From contig NZ_CP063815.1 in NCBI RefSeq assembly GCF_015277895.1, forward strand, positions 2,604,001 through 2,668,000: 64,000 bases of DNA, given 5' to 3'. This stretch comes from Microbacterium abyssi (GTDB taxonomy: Bacteria > Actinomycetota > Actinomycetes > Actinomycetales > Microbacteriaceae). The notes beneath the pieces are model-generated. The model saw nothing but the letters and a program-made list of their open reading frames with translations. It did no database searches and was not told the origin of the DNA. The position numbers and the translations under genes were made by a program. Shown one piece after another: positions 14,151 to 21,590 of this stretch. Position 1 is the stretch's first letter; the number at the start of each line of letters is the position of its first letter.

Positions 14151-14192
14151 CAAGGGATATTGCCTAACTTGTCGTTGCTGGAGTTACCAGTC

Positions 14193-15485
14193 TTACTGAT
14201 TCAGCAGCTCGGTCATCTCGGCTGCGGCATCCTTCGTCGCCGTGGCGACGTCCTTCTGCCCGCTGAGGATCGACTGCATCATCGCGTTGGTGGTCTTCTT
14301 CGCCTGGACGGCGCCGAAGTTCGGGGTGACGGGCACGGAAGCGCCGCCCTCCACCATCTGCTGCGCGAACGGGGCGACCAGCGGGTCGGTCGAGGCGAGG
14401 GCCTCTTCCATCGCCGAGGCGACACCCGGGAAGTAACCGGTCTGTGCAGCCCACTTCTCAGCGAACTCGCCCGTGGTCATCATCTTCGTGAACTCCCACG
14501 CCAGGTCGGCGTTCTCGGTCGTGTTGAAGATCGACAGGTGCGAGCCACCGAGCACCGATGGCGCGATGTCGCCGTCCTTGCCAGGGATGACCGCCGCGCC
14601 GATCTTGCCCTCGAGGTCGGGGCCTGCCTCGACGAGGGAGGCGGGGGTCCACGAACCGGACAGCATCATCGCGACGTTGCCCTGTGCGAAGTTGTCGCTG
14701 AGGTCGGTCTCCTTCCAGGTGGTGGCACCCGCGGAGGAGAAGCCGTGCTCGGTCGCGAGGTCGGTGTAGAACTGGATGCCCTCCTGCGACTCCGCGCTGT
14801 CGAGCTCGCTCGTCCACTCGTCGCCGTCCTGCGTGGCGATCTCGCCGCCGGCGCCCCAGACCCAGGGGTAGACCTGGAACTCGGCGTCACCGGGAACAGG
14901 GAAGGCCATCATCTCGGGGTAGGCGGCCTTGATGGCCTCGCCTGCGGTGATGATGTCGTCCCACGTCTTCGGAGCCTCGAGCCCGAGCTCCTCGAAGATG
15001 TCGGTGCGGTAGACGAGGGCGCGGACACCGGCGTACCACGGCATGCCGTAGAGCTCTTCGTCGTAGGTGCCGGCGACCTCGAGGCCCTCGACGAGGTCAT
15101 CGCGGAGGCCGTCTTCGCCGTCGACATACTCGTCGATCGGGAGCAGCGCCCCCGCGTCGGCGAACTCGGCCGTCCAGGTGGTGCCCGTCTCGGCGACGTC
15201 GGGGGTCGTGCCACCGGCGATGGCGGTCACGAAGCGGTCGTGCGCGTCAGCCCACTGGACCTCTTCGATCTCGACCTTGGCACCGGTCTCCTCTTCGAAG
15301 GCCGCGGACACCTCGTCGTAGAACGCGGTCGCGTCGGGGTTGGTGCCCTTCATGATCCAGACGTTGAGAGTCTGGCCCTCTCCGTCGGCTCCGCTGTTGT
15401 TGTCGGTGCCGCCGCCTGCGCAGCCTGCAAGGCCCAGCGATGCCGTGACGCCGAGCGCCACGATCGGAAGAATGCGCTTCTTCAT
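14193..15485 (-). CDS. Sugar-binding lipoprotein, family 1
   Basis: This is the binding protein of the sugar importer, 430 residues. It has the signal MKKRILPIVALGVTASLGLAGC with lipobox LAGC, then the MalE-like N-lobe (LNVWIMKGTNPDATAFYDEV) and an aromatic-rich ligand region (YGMPWYAGVRALVYRTDIF). I chose ATG 15485 because GGAG lies nine bases before it and the signal peptide begins there; a frame extending further upstream adds an unconserved stretch. It leads an operon of binding protein, two permeases and nagZ, which suggests an N-acetylhexosamine-containing ligand. That link is inferred from context. Confidence 0.92.
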   Translation of the reverse strand: MKKRILPIVALGVTASLGLAGCAGGGTDNNSGADGEGQTLNVWIMKGTNPDATAFYDEVSAAFEEETGAKVEIEEVQWADAHDRFVTAIAGGTTPDVAETGTTWTAEFADAGALLPIDEYVDGEDGLRDDLVEGLEVAGTYDEELYGMPWYAGVRALVYRTDIFEELGLEAPKTWDDIITAGEAIKAAYPEMMAFPVPGDAEFQVYPWVWGAGGEIATQDGDEWTSELDSAESQEGIQFYTDLATEHGFSSAGATTWKETDLSDNFAQGNVAMMLSGSWTPASLVEAGPDLEGKIGAAVIPGKDGDIAPSVLGGSHLSIFNTTENADLAWEFTKMMTTGEFAEKWAAQTGYFPGVASAMEEALASTDPLVAPFAQQMVEGGASVPVTPNFGAVQAKKTTNAMMQSILSGQKDVATATKDAAAEMTELLNQ

Positions 15486-15547
15486 CAGGTGAATCTCCTC
15501 ATTGAAAACTGCCCTCGGCCACAACGGTTGCATGCCGACTTCGAAAA

Positions 15548-15576
15548 AGTATTTACCACTAACAAAATCTTCGCAA
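15548..15576 (-). promoter_or_regulatory. Possible promoter of the sugar importer operon
   Basis: TTGCGA, a 17-base spacer and AATACT occur on the minus strand in an AT-rich patch about 60 bases upstream of the binding-protein start. The AT-rich patch stands out from the surrounding GC-rich DNA and could also hold an operator. Confidence 0.45.
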
Positions 15577-15611
15577 CTCGGCCGAGGGGATCGTCATCGA
15601 GCTGTAACACG

Positions 15612-15617
15612 TAGGCT
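15612..15617 (+). promoter_or_regulatory. Leaderless -10 element TAGGCT
   Basis: TAGGCT ends six bases before the GTG at 15624, so transcription would start at or next to the start codon. No clear -35 element is visible. Confidence 0.55.
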
Positions 15618-15623
15618 CGGGCC

Positions 15624-16484
15624 GTGGGACGAACGCGATCGAATGATGCCGAGCACCCACAGGCGCGCCTCGATCACGGCGGCATCGCCACCATCTCGCC
15701 ATCGTCGTTCACATCGGGATACGAGCTCGTGGTCGATGGCACCCCGCAGTCGCACGTCGACCTCGAGGACCCGACGCATCTGCACTTCGAGTACATCGTC
15801 CGGATGGGTGCCGTGATCGATCAGCTCGCCGACGGACCGCTCACCGCCGTGCACCTCGGCGCCGGGGCTCTGACGATCCCGCGGTACATCGAAGCGACCA
15901 GGCCCGGTTCCCGGCAGCAGGTGATCGAACTCGAGGCACCGTTGGCCGCGCTCGTCCGAGAGCATCTGCCACTGCCGCGGGGGGCGTCGATCCGCATCCG
16001 GATCGGGGATGCGCGCGAGGGCATCGCCCGCCTTCCGAGTGCGCTGACCGGAGTGTGCGACCTCGTGGTCTCGGACGTGTACTCCGGCGCGCAGACGCCG
16101 GCGCATCTGACGAGCGTCGAGTTCTACCGGGAGCTGTCGGCGCTGCTCGCCGCCACCGGCGTGCTACTGGTGAACGTCGCGGACGGGCCGGGACTGGCCT
16201 TCGCCCGACGGCAGGTCGCGACGATCGCGCACGTGCTACCGGAGGTCGCGCTGCTCGCCGACACGCAGGTGCTCAAGGGCCGCCGGTTCGGCAACCTCGT
16301 GATCGCGGCATCCGCCTCTCCCCTGCCCACCGAATGGCTTCCGCGGATGCTGGCGGCCGGGCCACACCCGGCGAAGATCGCCCAGGGCGTCGAGGTGGCG
16401 TCCTTCGCGCAGGGCGCGCGGATCGTCACCGATGCGGATGCCGTGGCATCCCCCAAGCCCGACGCGTCGATCTTCCTGCGCTGA
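15624..16484 (+). CDS. Spermidine-synthase-like SAM-binding protein
   Basis: This 286-residue protein has the fold of spermidine synthases: a short beta-rich N-terminus, then the SAM/dcSAM-binding motif AVHLGAGALTIPRYI, the acidic strand end VIELEAPLAALV, a GDAREGIARL motif and the catalytic-region strand DLVVSDVYSGAQTP. In true spermidine synthase this Asp-containing strand binds the amine. Many actinobacterial members of this group are annotated as spermidine synthases without proof and may be methyltransferase-like. The start is a GTG six bases after TAGGCT, with no ribosome site, so it is probably leaderless. No speD or other polyamine gene is nearby. Confidence 0.8.
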   Translation: MGRTRSNDAEHPQARLDHGGIATISPSSFTSGYELVVDGTPQSHVDLEDPTHLHFEYIVRMGAVIDQLADGPLTAVHLGAGALTIPRYIEATRPGSRQQVIELEAPLAALVREHLPLPRGASIRIRIGDAREGIARLPSALTGVCDLVVSDVYSGAQTPAHLTSVEFYRELSALLAATGVLLVNVADGPGLAFARRQVATIAHVLPEVALLADTQVLKGRRFGNLVIAASASPLPTEWLPRMLAAGPHPAKIAQGVEVASFAQGARIVTDADAVASPKPDASIFLR

Positions 16485-16561
16485 AATCGGCGTGCGGGGC
16501 GCGCCGACGCCTGCTCCGGCGCACTCGGAGGCAGACTGGACGTGCTGCGAAGGGAGAGCAC

Positions 16562-17089
16562 GTGGGTTACATCAAGGGTTACGACTCGGAGACTCTTCGT
16601 GAGCAGGTCGACCAGGTCGAATGCGCCCGACGTCTCGCGGAGATCGAGGAGCAGCGGAGCCTTCCGGCGCTGCTCGAGCGCGTCTGGCTGCTGAAGGTGC
16701 TGGAGCGGCTCGATGAGGCGCTCGCGCTCGCGGACGAGTCGGTGCGCGTGGCGCGCATGGCCGGTACGCGCAAGGACGTCCTGCGCTCTCGCGTATTGCA
16801 CGCGACGATCCTGCAGGCCCGGGGTGCGCATGCGGCCGCCGAACAGGAACTGGCGACGTGCGCGAGCGAGGCCGAGGGGCAGAACTGGGCCGGCATCGCG
16901 GCATTCGCTTACCAGCACCACGGCCGCAACGCCTACGATTCCGGAGACTTCGAGCTGGCGCGGGAGAGCTTCAAGCAGGCGCTGTTCCTGCGGCGTGAGG
17001 CCGGCGCACCGGACGATGAGCTCGAGACCGTGCTGCTCGCGATCGAGGCCGCGGAGCGCCGCCGCAGCGGGCAGCTCGTCTCCAGCTGA
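16562..17089 (+). CDS. TPR-like helical repeat protein
   Basis: This 175-residue protein is almost wholly alpha-helical, with tetratricopeptide-like helix pairs, for example ALLERVWLLKVLERLDEALALADESVRVAR and FAYQHHGRNAYDSGDFELARESFKQALFLRREAG. Such repeats normally mediate protein contacts. It has no signal peptide or membrane segment, so it is probably cytosolic. The GTG at 16562 was chosen because GGGAG lies five bases before it. The gene sits between the spermidine-synthase-like gene and the SprT-like gene on the same strand, but the partner is unknown. Confidence 0.75.
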   Translation: MGYIKGYDSETLREQVDQVECARRLAEIEEQRSLPALLERVWLLKVLERLDEALALADESVRVARMAGTRKDVLRSRVLHATILQARGAHAAAEQELATCASEAEGQNWAGIAAFAYQHHGRNAYDSGDFELARESFKQALFLRREAGAPDDELETVLLAIEAAERRRSGQLVSS

Positions 17090-17130
17090 GCGCGGGTTCC
17101 GCGCGCGAGCCGAATGTCGGCACCGTGTTC

Positions 17131-17136
17131 TAATCT
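17131..17136 (+). promoter_or_regulatory. Leaderless -10 element TAATCT
   Basis: TAATCT ends six bases before the ATG at 17143 of the SprT-like gene. No ribosome site is present between the two. Confidence 0.6.
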
Positions 17137-17142
17137 GGGCGA

Positions 17143-17631
17143 ATGGCGGATCTGAATCGCGTGCGAGTGTGGGCAGAGGCGCTGATCCGCATGCACCTCG
17201 ACGAGACGTGGGCGTTCGGGTTCGACAACGCGAAGCGCCGCGCAGGGCAGTGCGACTTCCGCGCGAAGCGGATCACCGTATCGCGCTATCTCGCCGCACG
17301 CTTCGAGGATGACGAGATCCACCAGGTGCTGCTGCATGAGGTCGCGCATGCTCTCGCCGGTCACCGTGCCGCTCACGGACCGTCGTGGCGGCGGATCGCC
17401 CTCGAGCTCGGCTACGTCGGCGGCACCACCCATCACGGCGAGACCGCCGAGGAGCTCGCCCCGTGGGTCGGCACCTGCCCCGCCGGACACATCACGTACC
17501 GGCATCGCCGGCCGAGTCGCGCGACCTCGTGCGCCAAGTGCTCGAAGACGTTCGACCCGCAGAACGAGTTCAGCTGGGTGCGGCGCGAGATCAGTCCGGC
17601 CGTGCGGCTCGCCGCGAGCACCCCGCGCTGA
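17143..17631 (+). CDS. SprT-like zinc metallopeptidase domain protein
   Basis: This 162-residue protein carries the SprT-like zinc-protease motif HEVAH at residues 65-69 with a following AAHGPSWRRIALELG, which matches the third-ligand region of the family. A C-terminal zinc-ribbon is suggested by Cys112, His116, Cys130 and Cys133. Eukaryotic relatives (SPRTN, Wss1) cut DNA-protein crosslinks; the role of bacterial members is mostly unknown. The ATG follows TAATCT by six bases and lacks a ribosome site, so leaderless translation is likely. It converges on the ComB-family gene across a large inverted repeat. Confidence 0.85.
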   Translation: MADLNRVRVWAEALIRMHLDETWAFGFDNAKRRAGQCDFRAKRITVSRYLAARFEDDEIHQVLLHEVAHALAGHRAAHGPSWRRIALELGYVGGTTHHGETAEELAPWVGTCPAGHITYRHRRPSRATSCAKCSKTFDPQNEFSWVRREISPAVRLAASTPR

Positions 17632-17652
17632 GCGCACCATTCCGCTGCAGCC

Positions 17653-17852
17653 CGCTTCGACTGCGGCCGCTGCGCGGCCTTCGCTCAACGCGTTTCGTCT
17701 CGCTGCGCTCGCTCAACGACCCGCGGGATGAGGTCCCCGCGGGCAGGCTGCGCTCCGCGGGCATTCGCGCCTGCGGGTCGTTGAGCGACGAGCGCAGCGA
17801 AGAGACGAAACGGGTTGAGCGAGCCGAAGGCGAGTCGAAACCTCGCCTCGAG
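17653..17852. repeat. Repeat family A, inverted pair between convergent genes
   Basis: A left unit (about 17653-17732, ending CGCTCAACGACCCGCGGG) and a right unit (about 17776-17852, starting GGGTCGTTGAGCG) are inverted copies of the family found also at 6008-6071 and 43510-43716. The pair fills the gap between the SprT-like gene (+) and the ComB-family gene (-), so it may end transcription from both sides. This role is inferred. Confidence 0.85.
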
Positions 17853-17867
17853 AGTCGAAACCTTGCC

Positions 17868-18524
17868 TCAGGCGAAGGCCACGAACTCGTCGCTCTCGAG
17901 CACCGGCACGACGTCCGTCGCGTCGACCTGCGCGGCAGCGGCGGACTCGGTCGGGACGAGGCCTGCGGCCTCCATGCGCGCTGTCGCCGCGACTCCCCCG
18001 GCGATCTCCTTGGCAGATCCGGATGCCGTCAGCAGGTGCCGCATCGCACGGCGAAGCCCGCGGGCCGACTCGCACGCCGCCGCGGCCTCGGGCGAGGTGT
18101 GGTCGGCGCCGAGGTCGCTGAGTGCGGCGATGATGGTGCCCGCGCCGAGCTGGTCTTCCACGGCGAAGCGGAGGTCGCCGGCATCCGTCAGCTCACCGGC
18201 TGCGATCACCGTGACCGAGGTCCGCTGCTGACGCCGGTTCTGGATCTCGAGCACCGTGCGCGCGACGGCCGAGGCGTTACGGAGCGATCCGAGCAGCACC
18301 GTCGCCTCCCCCGCCGCGGCCGCGACGGCGGCGCCGTTGCGGGACCAGTCGACGGCATTCGTCAGTGAGACCGTACGACCGGATGCCACGGCATCCGTCA
18401 CCGTCGACGAGAAGCGGAGCACGTCGACGACCACGACGATGTCCGCCGGCGCGAGGCGCGCGAGGCCCGCGACTCCCCACTCGAAGCGGACCTGATACGA
18501 CGACTGATCGAACGGCTGCGGCAT
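17868..18524 (-). CDS. ComB (2-phosphosulfolactate phosphatase) family protein
   Basis: This 218-residue protein matches the ComB family by its N-terminal strand and motif ADIVVVVDVLRFSSTVTDAVASG and the region VLLGSLRNASAVARTV. In methanogens ComB makes sulfolactate for coenzyme M; actinobacteria lack that cofactor, so the substrate here is unknown. There are no partner ComA/ComC genes nearby. The ATG lies six bases after TAGGCT on the minus strand, with no ribosome site, indicating leaderless expression. Confidence 0.8.
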   Translation of the reverse strand: MPQPFDQSSYQVRFEWGVAGLARLAPADIVVVVDVLRFSSTVTDAVASGRTVSLTNAVDWSRNGAAVAAAAGEATVLLGSLRNASAVARTVLEIQNRRQQRTSVTVIAAGELTDAGDLRFAVEDQLGAGTIIAALSDLGADHTSPEAAAACESARGLRRAMRHLLTASGSAKEIAGGVAATARMEAAGLVPTESAAAAQVDATDVVPVLESDEFVAFA

Positions 18525-18530
18525 TCTTCC

Positions 18531-18536
18531 AGCCTA
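18531..18536 (-). promoter_or_regulatory. Leaderless -10 element TAGGCT
   Basis: TAGGCT (minus strand) ends six bases before the ATG of the ComB-family gene. Confidence 0.55.
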
Positions 18537-18563
18537 CGGCCGCTGCCTCCCACGTGACGCCCA

Positions 18564-18626
18564 CCGGGAGGTGTCACTTGCGGTCGCCCGGTCGCAGCTG
18601 AAGCGGCACGAAGCGACACCTCCCGG
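18564..18626. repeat. Repeat family C, palindromic copy
   Basis: The outer arms CCGGGAGGTGTCACTT and its inverted partner ending CGACACCTCCCGG pair with one mismatch over about 16 bases. The same GGAGGTGTCGC core recurs at 34144-34281. It lies between the ComB-family gene and the FtsX-type gene. Confidence 0.8.
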
Positions 18627-18647
18627 CCAGACCGTCGGCGCGCCGGC

Positions 18648-20111
18648 TCAGTCCACGGCGAGAGCTTCGACCGGGGCCACGCGAGTCGCCAGCCGTGTCG
18701 GGGCCGCCGCGGCGACCAGGGTCAGCACAGCGGTCGCGACGACGATGACGACCACCGGTATCCACGGCACGGCCGGCGCCACGAGCCCTGCGGTCTGCTC
18801 GAACGTCGGGGGCATCCGCACGGAACCGAGCAGCGACTGCGCGGCGATCCAGCCGTACAGCACGCCCAGCAGCAGCCCGGTGACGGTCGCCGTGACGGTG
18901 ATGTGCAGCGCCTCGAGCAGGATCATCCGCCGCACCTGGCGGTTCGACAGTCCGATCGCGCGCAGCAGGCCGAGTTCCCGGCGCCGCTGCACGACCCCGA
19001 TCGTCAGCAGGTTCACGAGCCCCACCGCCGCGATCACGGCCGAGATCCCGACGAGCACCATCATGACGGCGGCGAAGCTGTCCATGATGAGCGAGAACTG
19101 CGCGTCGAGTTCGCCGCCGGCCGCCCTGGTCAGCAGCACCTTCACCGACTCCAATGCGACGGCGAACATCGTCACGAGGGTCACGCCCATCACGACCCCG
19201 ATCGCCATGCGGCTTGACCGCTCCGGGTACCGGTGCGCGTTCTCCGCCGCGAGCCGCGCGGTCGCAGACCGCCCGAAGAGGCGCCCGACCAGCCGCAGCA
19301 GCGGCGGCATCACGAGCACCGCGGCGAGCGAGATGCCGGTGAACGACAGCAGTCCGCCGAAGAACGACACGACGACACCGAGCGGCGTGACCAGGCCGGC
19401 GAGCACTCCGAATACGAGCAGCGCCGCGCCGAGGATCAGCAGCAGCAGCGCGCCGACGTGACGCGCGGGGCGCGACGCGGCATCCTGATGCGATCGCTCG
19501 ACGGAGCCGCCGATCGCCTGCAGCGGCGTGACCGACAGCACCCGGCGCGAGCCGATCCACGCGGCAGCCCACGTCGTCAGTGCGACGCCGAGCGCCGGGA
19601 TCAGGACCGCCGGCTGCACCAGCGTGAATTCGGGCACGGGTCCGAGAAGCTGGTCGGCGACATACACTCCGGATGCTGCTACCAGAAGCCCCGCCGCGAC
19701 GCCGAGCAGGGCGCCGAGCGCGCCGACGACGAGACCGTGACCGGCGACCTCGGCACGCTGCGAGCGCGCCGTCGCCCCGATCAGGCGCATCAGCGCGATG
19801 CGGCGGGTGCGGCCGGCGACGATCGTCGCGAACGTGTTGGCCGTGACGATCGCCGCCACGTACAGGGCGACTCCGATCAGCAGCACGGAGAGGATCGCGA
19901 TGACCGCGGCAAGCGTGCCGCTGTCGCCGATGTACGGGTCGGCCTTCAGCATCGCGCCGATGTACACGGTCGCCTCGACCAGCACGACGCCGAACGCCGA
20001 CGACAGCGCTGCGACGAGGATGCTCGCGCCCATTCCCCTGTCGCGCAGCCAGCCGAATCGCGGACCTGTGGCGGTGCTCTCCGGGACGAACGTGGTGACG
20101 ACGGCGCTCAT
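18648..20111 (-). CDS. FtsX-like ABC permease
   Basis: This is the membrane part of a MacB/FtsX-type ABC system, 487 residues. It contains two FtsX-like modules, each with a cluster of helices and cytoplasmic coupling loops, for example RTRRIALMRLIGATARSQ and RRRELGLLRAIGLSNRQVRRMILLEAL. Such proteins usually export or act on antimicrobial peptides, or transmit mechanical force across the membrane. The ATG at 20111 overlaps the stop of the ATPase gene (ATGA). A sensor kinase and response regulator lie directly upstream, an arrangement typical of peptide-sensing resistance modules. The ligand is unknown. Confidence 0.92.
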   Translation of the reverse strand: MSAVVTTFVPESTATGPRFGWLRDRGMGASILVAALSSAFGVVLVEATVYIGAMLKADPYIGDSGTLAAVIAILSVLLIGVALYVAAIVTANTFATIVAGRTRRIALMRLIGATARSQRAEVAGHGLVVGALGALLGVAAGLLVAASGVYVADQLLGPVPEFTLVQPAVLIPALGVALTTWAAAWIGSRRVLSVTPLQAIGGSVERSHQDAASRPARHVGALLLLILGAALLVFGVLAGLVTPLGVVVSFFGGLLSFTGISLAAVLVMPPLLRLVGRLFGRSATARLAAENAHRYPERSSRMAIGVVMGVTLVTMFAVALESVKVLLTRAAGGELDAQFSLIMDSFAAVMMVLVGISAVIAAVGLVNLLTIGVVQRRRELGLLRAIGLSNRQVRRMILLEALHITVTATVTGLLLGVLYGWIAAQSLLGSVRMPPTFEQTAGLVAPAVPWIPVVVIVVATAVLTLVAAAAPTRLATRVAPVEALAVD

Positions 20112-20869
20112 GCGGTCACCTCTGCGGCGAGCATGTACGAAGCGATCTGCTCGGCGCTCTGGCGCGGATGGTCGGCGACGATGCGCCCGTCGCCGAGGAA
20201 GAGCACCCGGTCGGCGTGGCTCGCGGCGATCGCGTCGTGCGTCACCATCGCGATGGACTGCCCATGCTCGCGGCTCGCCGTGGCCAGCAGTTGCAGCACC
20301 TCGCGTCCGCTGCGCGAATCGAGGTTTCCGGTCGGCTCGTCGGCGAAGACGAGATCGGGCGCGGTGGCGAGGGCGCGGGCGATGGCGACGCGCTGCTGCT
20401 GTCCGCCGGACAGCTCGTGCGGACGGTGCCCCAGACGCGCAGACAGCCCGAGCCGTTCGACGAGCCCATCGATGCGAGCCCGCTCGATGGCGCTCGGACG
20501 TCGCCCATCGAGCTCGAACGGCAGCAGGATGTTGCCGAGAGCGTCGAGAGTGGGCACCAGGTTGAACGCCTGGAAGATGAACCCGACGCGGCGGCGTCGC
20601 AGGATCGTGAGCTCGAGATCGCCGAGTCCGGTGATCTCGGTGTCGCCGATCCACGCGCGGCCCCGGGTCGGGGCATCCAGCCCGGCCATGATGTGCATGA
20701 GCGTCGACTTGCCCGAGCCGGACGGACCCATGATCGCGGTGAACTGCCCGCGGCGGATGCCGACGCTGACGTCGTCGAGCGCGTTCACGGATCCCTCGCC
20801 GGATCCGTAGGTCTTGGTCAGGTGCTGGACGCGGGCTGCGAGCCCGAGGTCAGTGGTCGTGATCTCCAT
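20108..20869 (-). CDS. ABC exporter ATPase, MacB/LolD type
   Basis: This is the ATPase partner of the FtsX-like permease, 253 residues. It has Walker [11 protein letters not shown]-loop FIFQAFNLVPTL, signature LSGGQQQR, Walker B LVFADEPTGNLDSRSG and the switch His in TH. The DEPTGNLD stretch is characteristic of the MacB/LolD/FtsE group. I chose ATG 20869 because TAGCGT lies seven bases upstream and the family N-terminus begins there; a frame extending to 21004 adds a Cys/Ser-rich stretch without similarity. It follows the response regulator after 85 bases and has its own apparent promoter. Confidence 0.94.
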   Translation of the reverse strand: MEITTTDLGLAARVQHLTKTYGSGEGSVNALDDVSVGIRRGQFTAIMGPSGSGKSTLMHIMAGLDAPTRGRAWIGDTEITGLGDLELTILRRRRVGFIFQAFNLVPTLDALGNILLPFELDGRRPSAIERARIDGLVERLGLSARLGHRPHELSGGQQQRVAIARALATAPDLVFADEPTGNLDSRSGREVLQLLATASREHGQSIAMVTHDAIAASHADRVLFLGDGRIVADHPRQSAEQIASYMLAAEVTA

Positions 20870-20876
20870 GCTCTTC

Positions 20877-20882
20877 ACGCTA
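20877..20882 (-). promoter_or_regulatory. Leaderless -10 element TAGCGT
   Basis: TAGCGT (minus strand) ends seven bases before the ATG of the ABC ATPase gene. It would allow the exporter genes to be expressed apart from the two-component genes, perhaps under the regulator's control. Confidence 0.5.
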
Positions 20883-20954
20883 CGAACCGCGGATGCCGCA
20901 CCGCATCGCCCGTGCGTAGCATCCGCGTACATCCGAAGGATGATCCCGCAGCGC

Positions 20955-21590
20955 TCAGGCGAGGCCGTGCTCGAACGCGAACACGACCAGCTGCACGCGA
21001 TCACGGAGGGCGAGTTTGCTGAGGATGCGGCTGATGTGGGTCTTCACGGTGGCCTCGCTGAGGTATTCCCGACCGGCGATCTCGCCGTTCGACAGACCGC
21101 GGGCGGCGAGCGCGAAGATCTCCTGCTCGCGCTCGGTCAGCGCGGCGAACGAGTCCGGCACCGGCCGCGTCTCGGGGGTGAAGTGCGCGAACAGCTCGCG
21201 AGTGGCGGATGCCGCGATCACGCTCGATCCGGAATGCACGGTGCGGATCGCCGCGAGCAGGAACTCCGGTTCGGCGTCCTTCAGAAGGAACCCGCTCGCC
21301 CCCTGCCGGATCGCTCGGGCCGCGGCCTCATCGAGGTCGAACGTCGTCAGCATCACCACGCGTGGGGGCTCCGGCCGCGACAGGATCTCGGCCGTCGCGG
21401 TGAGCCCGTCCATCACGGGCATCCGGATGTCCATCAGCACGACGTCGGGACGGTGCGCCGCGACGGCGGCGAGCGCCTCCTGCCCGTTGCCGGCCTCTCC
21501 GACGATCTCCATGTCGGGCTGCGACGAGAGCAGCATGCGGATGCCGGCGCGGAAAAGCGCCTGGTCATCCACCAGCATCACTCGGATCAT
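20955..21590 (-). CDS. NarL/LuxR-type response regulator
   Basis: This is the DNA-binding partner of the upstream histidine kinase, 211 residues. The receiver domain starts MIRVMLVDDQALFRAG and has the phospho-acceptor Asp54 in VVLMDIRMP. A LuxR-type helix-turn-helix lies at the C-terminus (LTEREQEIFALAARGLSNGEIA...SEATVKTHISRIL). The ATG overlaps the kinase stop by ATGA. Its likely target is the ABC ATPase/permease pair immediately downstream; this comes from gene order. Confidence 0.95.
   Translation of the reverse strand: MIRVMLVDDQALFRAGIRMLLSSQPDMEIVGEAGNGQEALAAVAAHRPDVVLMDIRMPVMDGLTATAEILSRPEPPRVVMLTTFDLDEAAARAIRQGASGFLLKDAEPEFLLAAIRTVHSGSSVIAASATRELFAHFTPETRPVPDSFAALTEREQEIFALAARGLSNGEIAGREYLSEATVKTHISRILSKLALRDRVQLVVFAFEHGLA

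Noticed and set aside
17653..17852. Insertion sequence or MITE with target duplication
   Set aside because: No transposase gene and no clear flanking direct repeats; I treat it as a palindromic repeat family instead.
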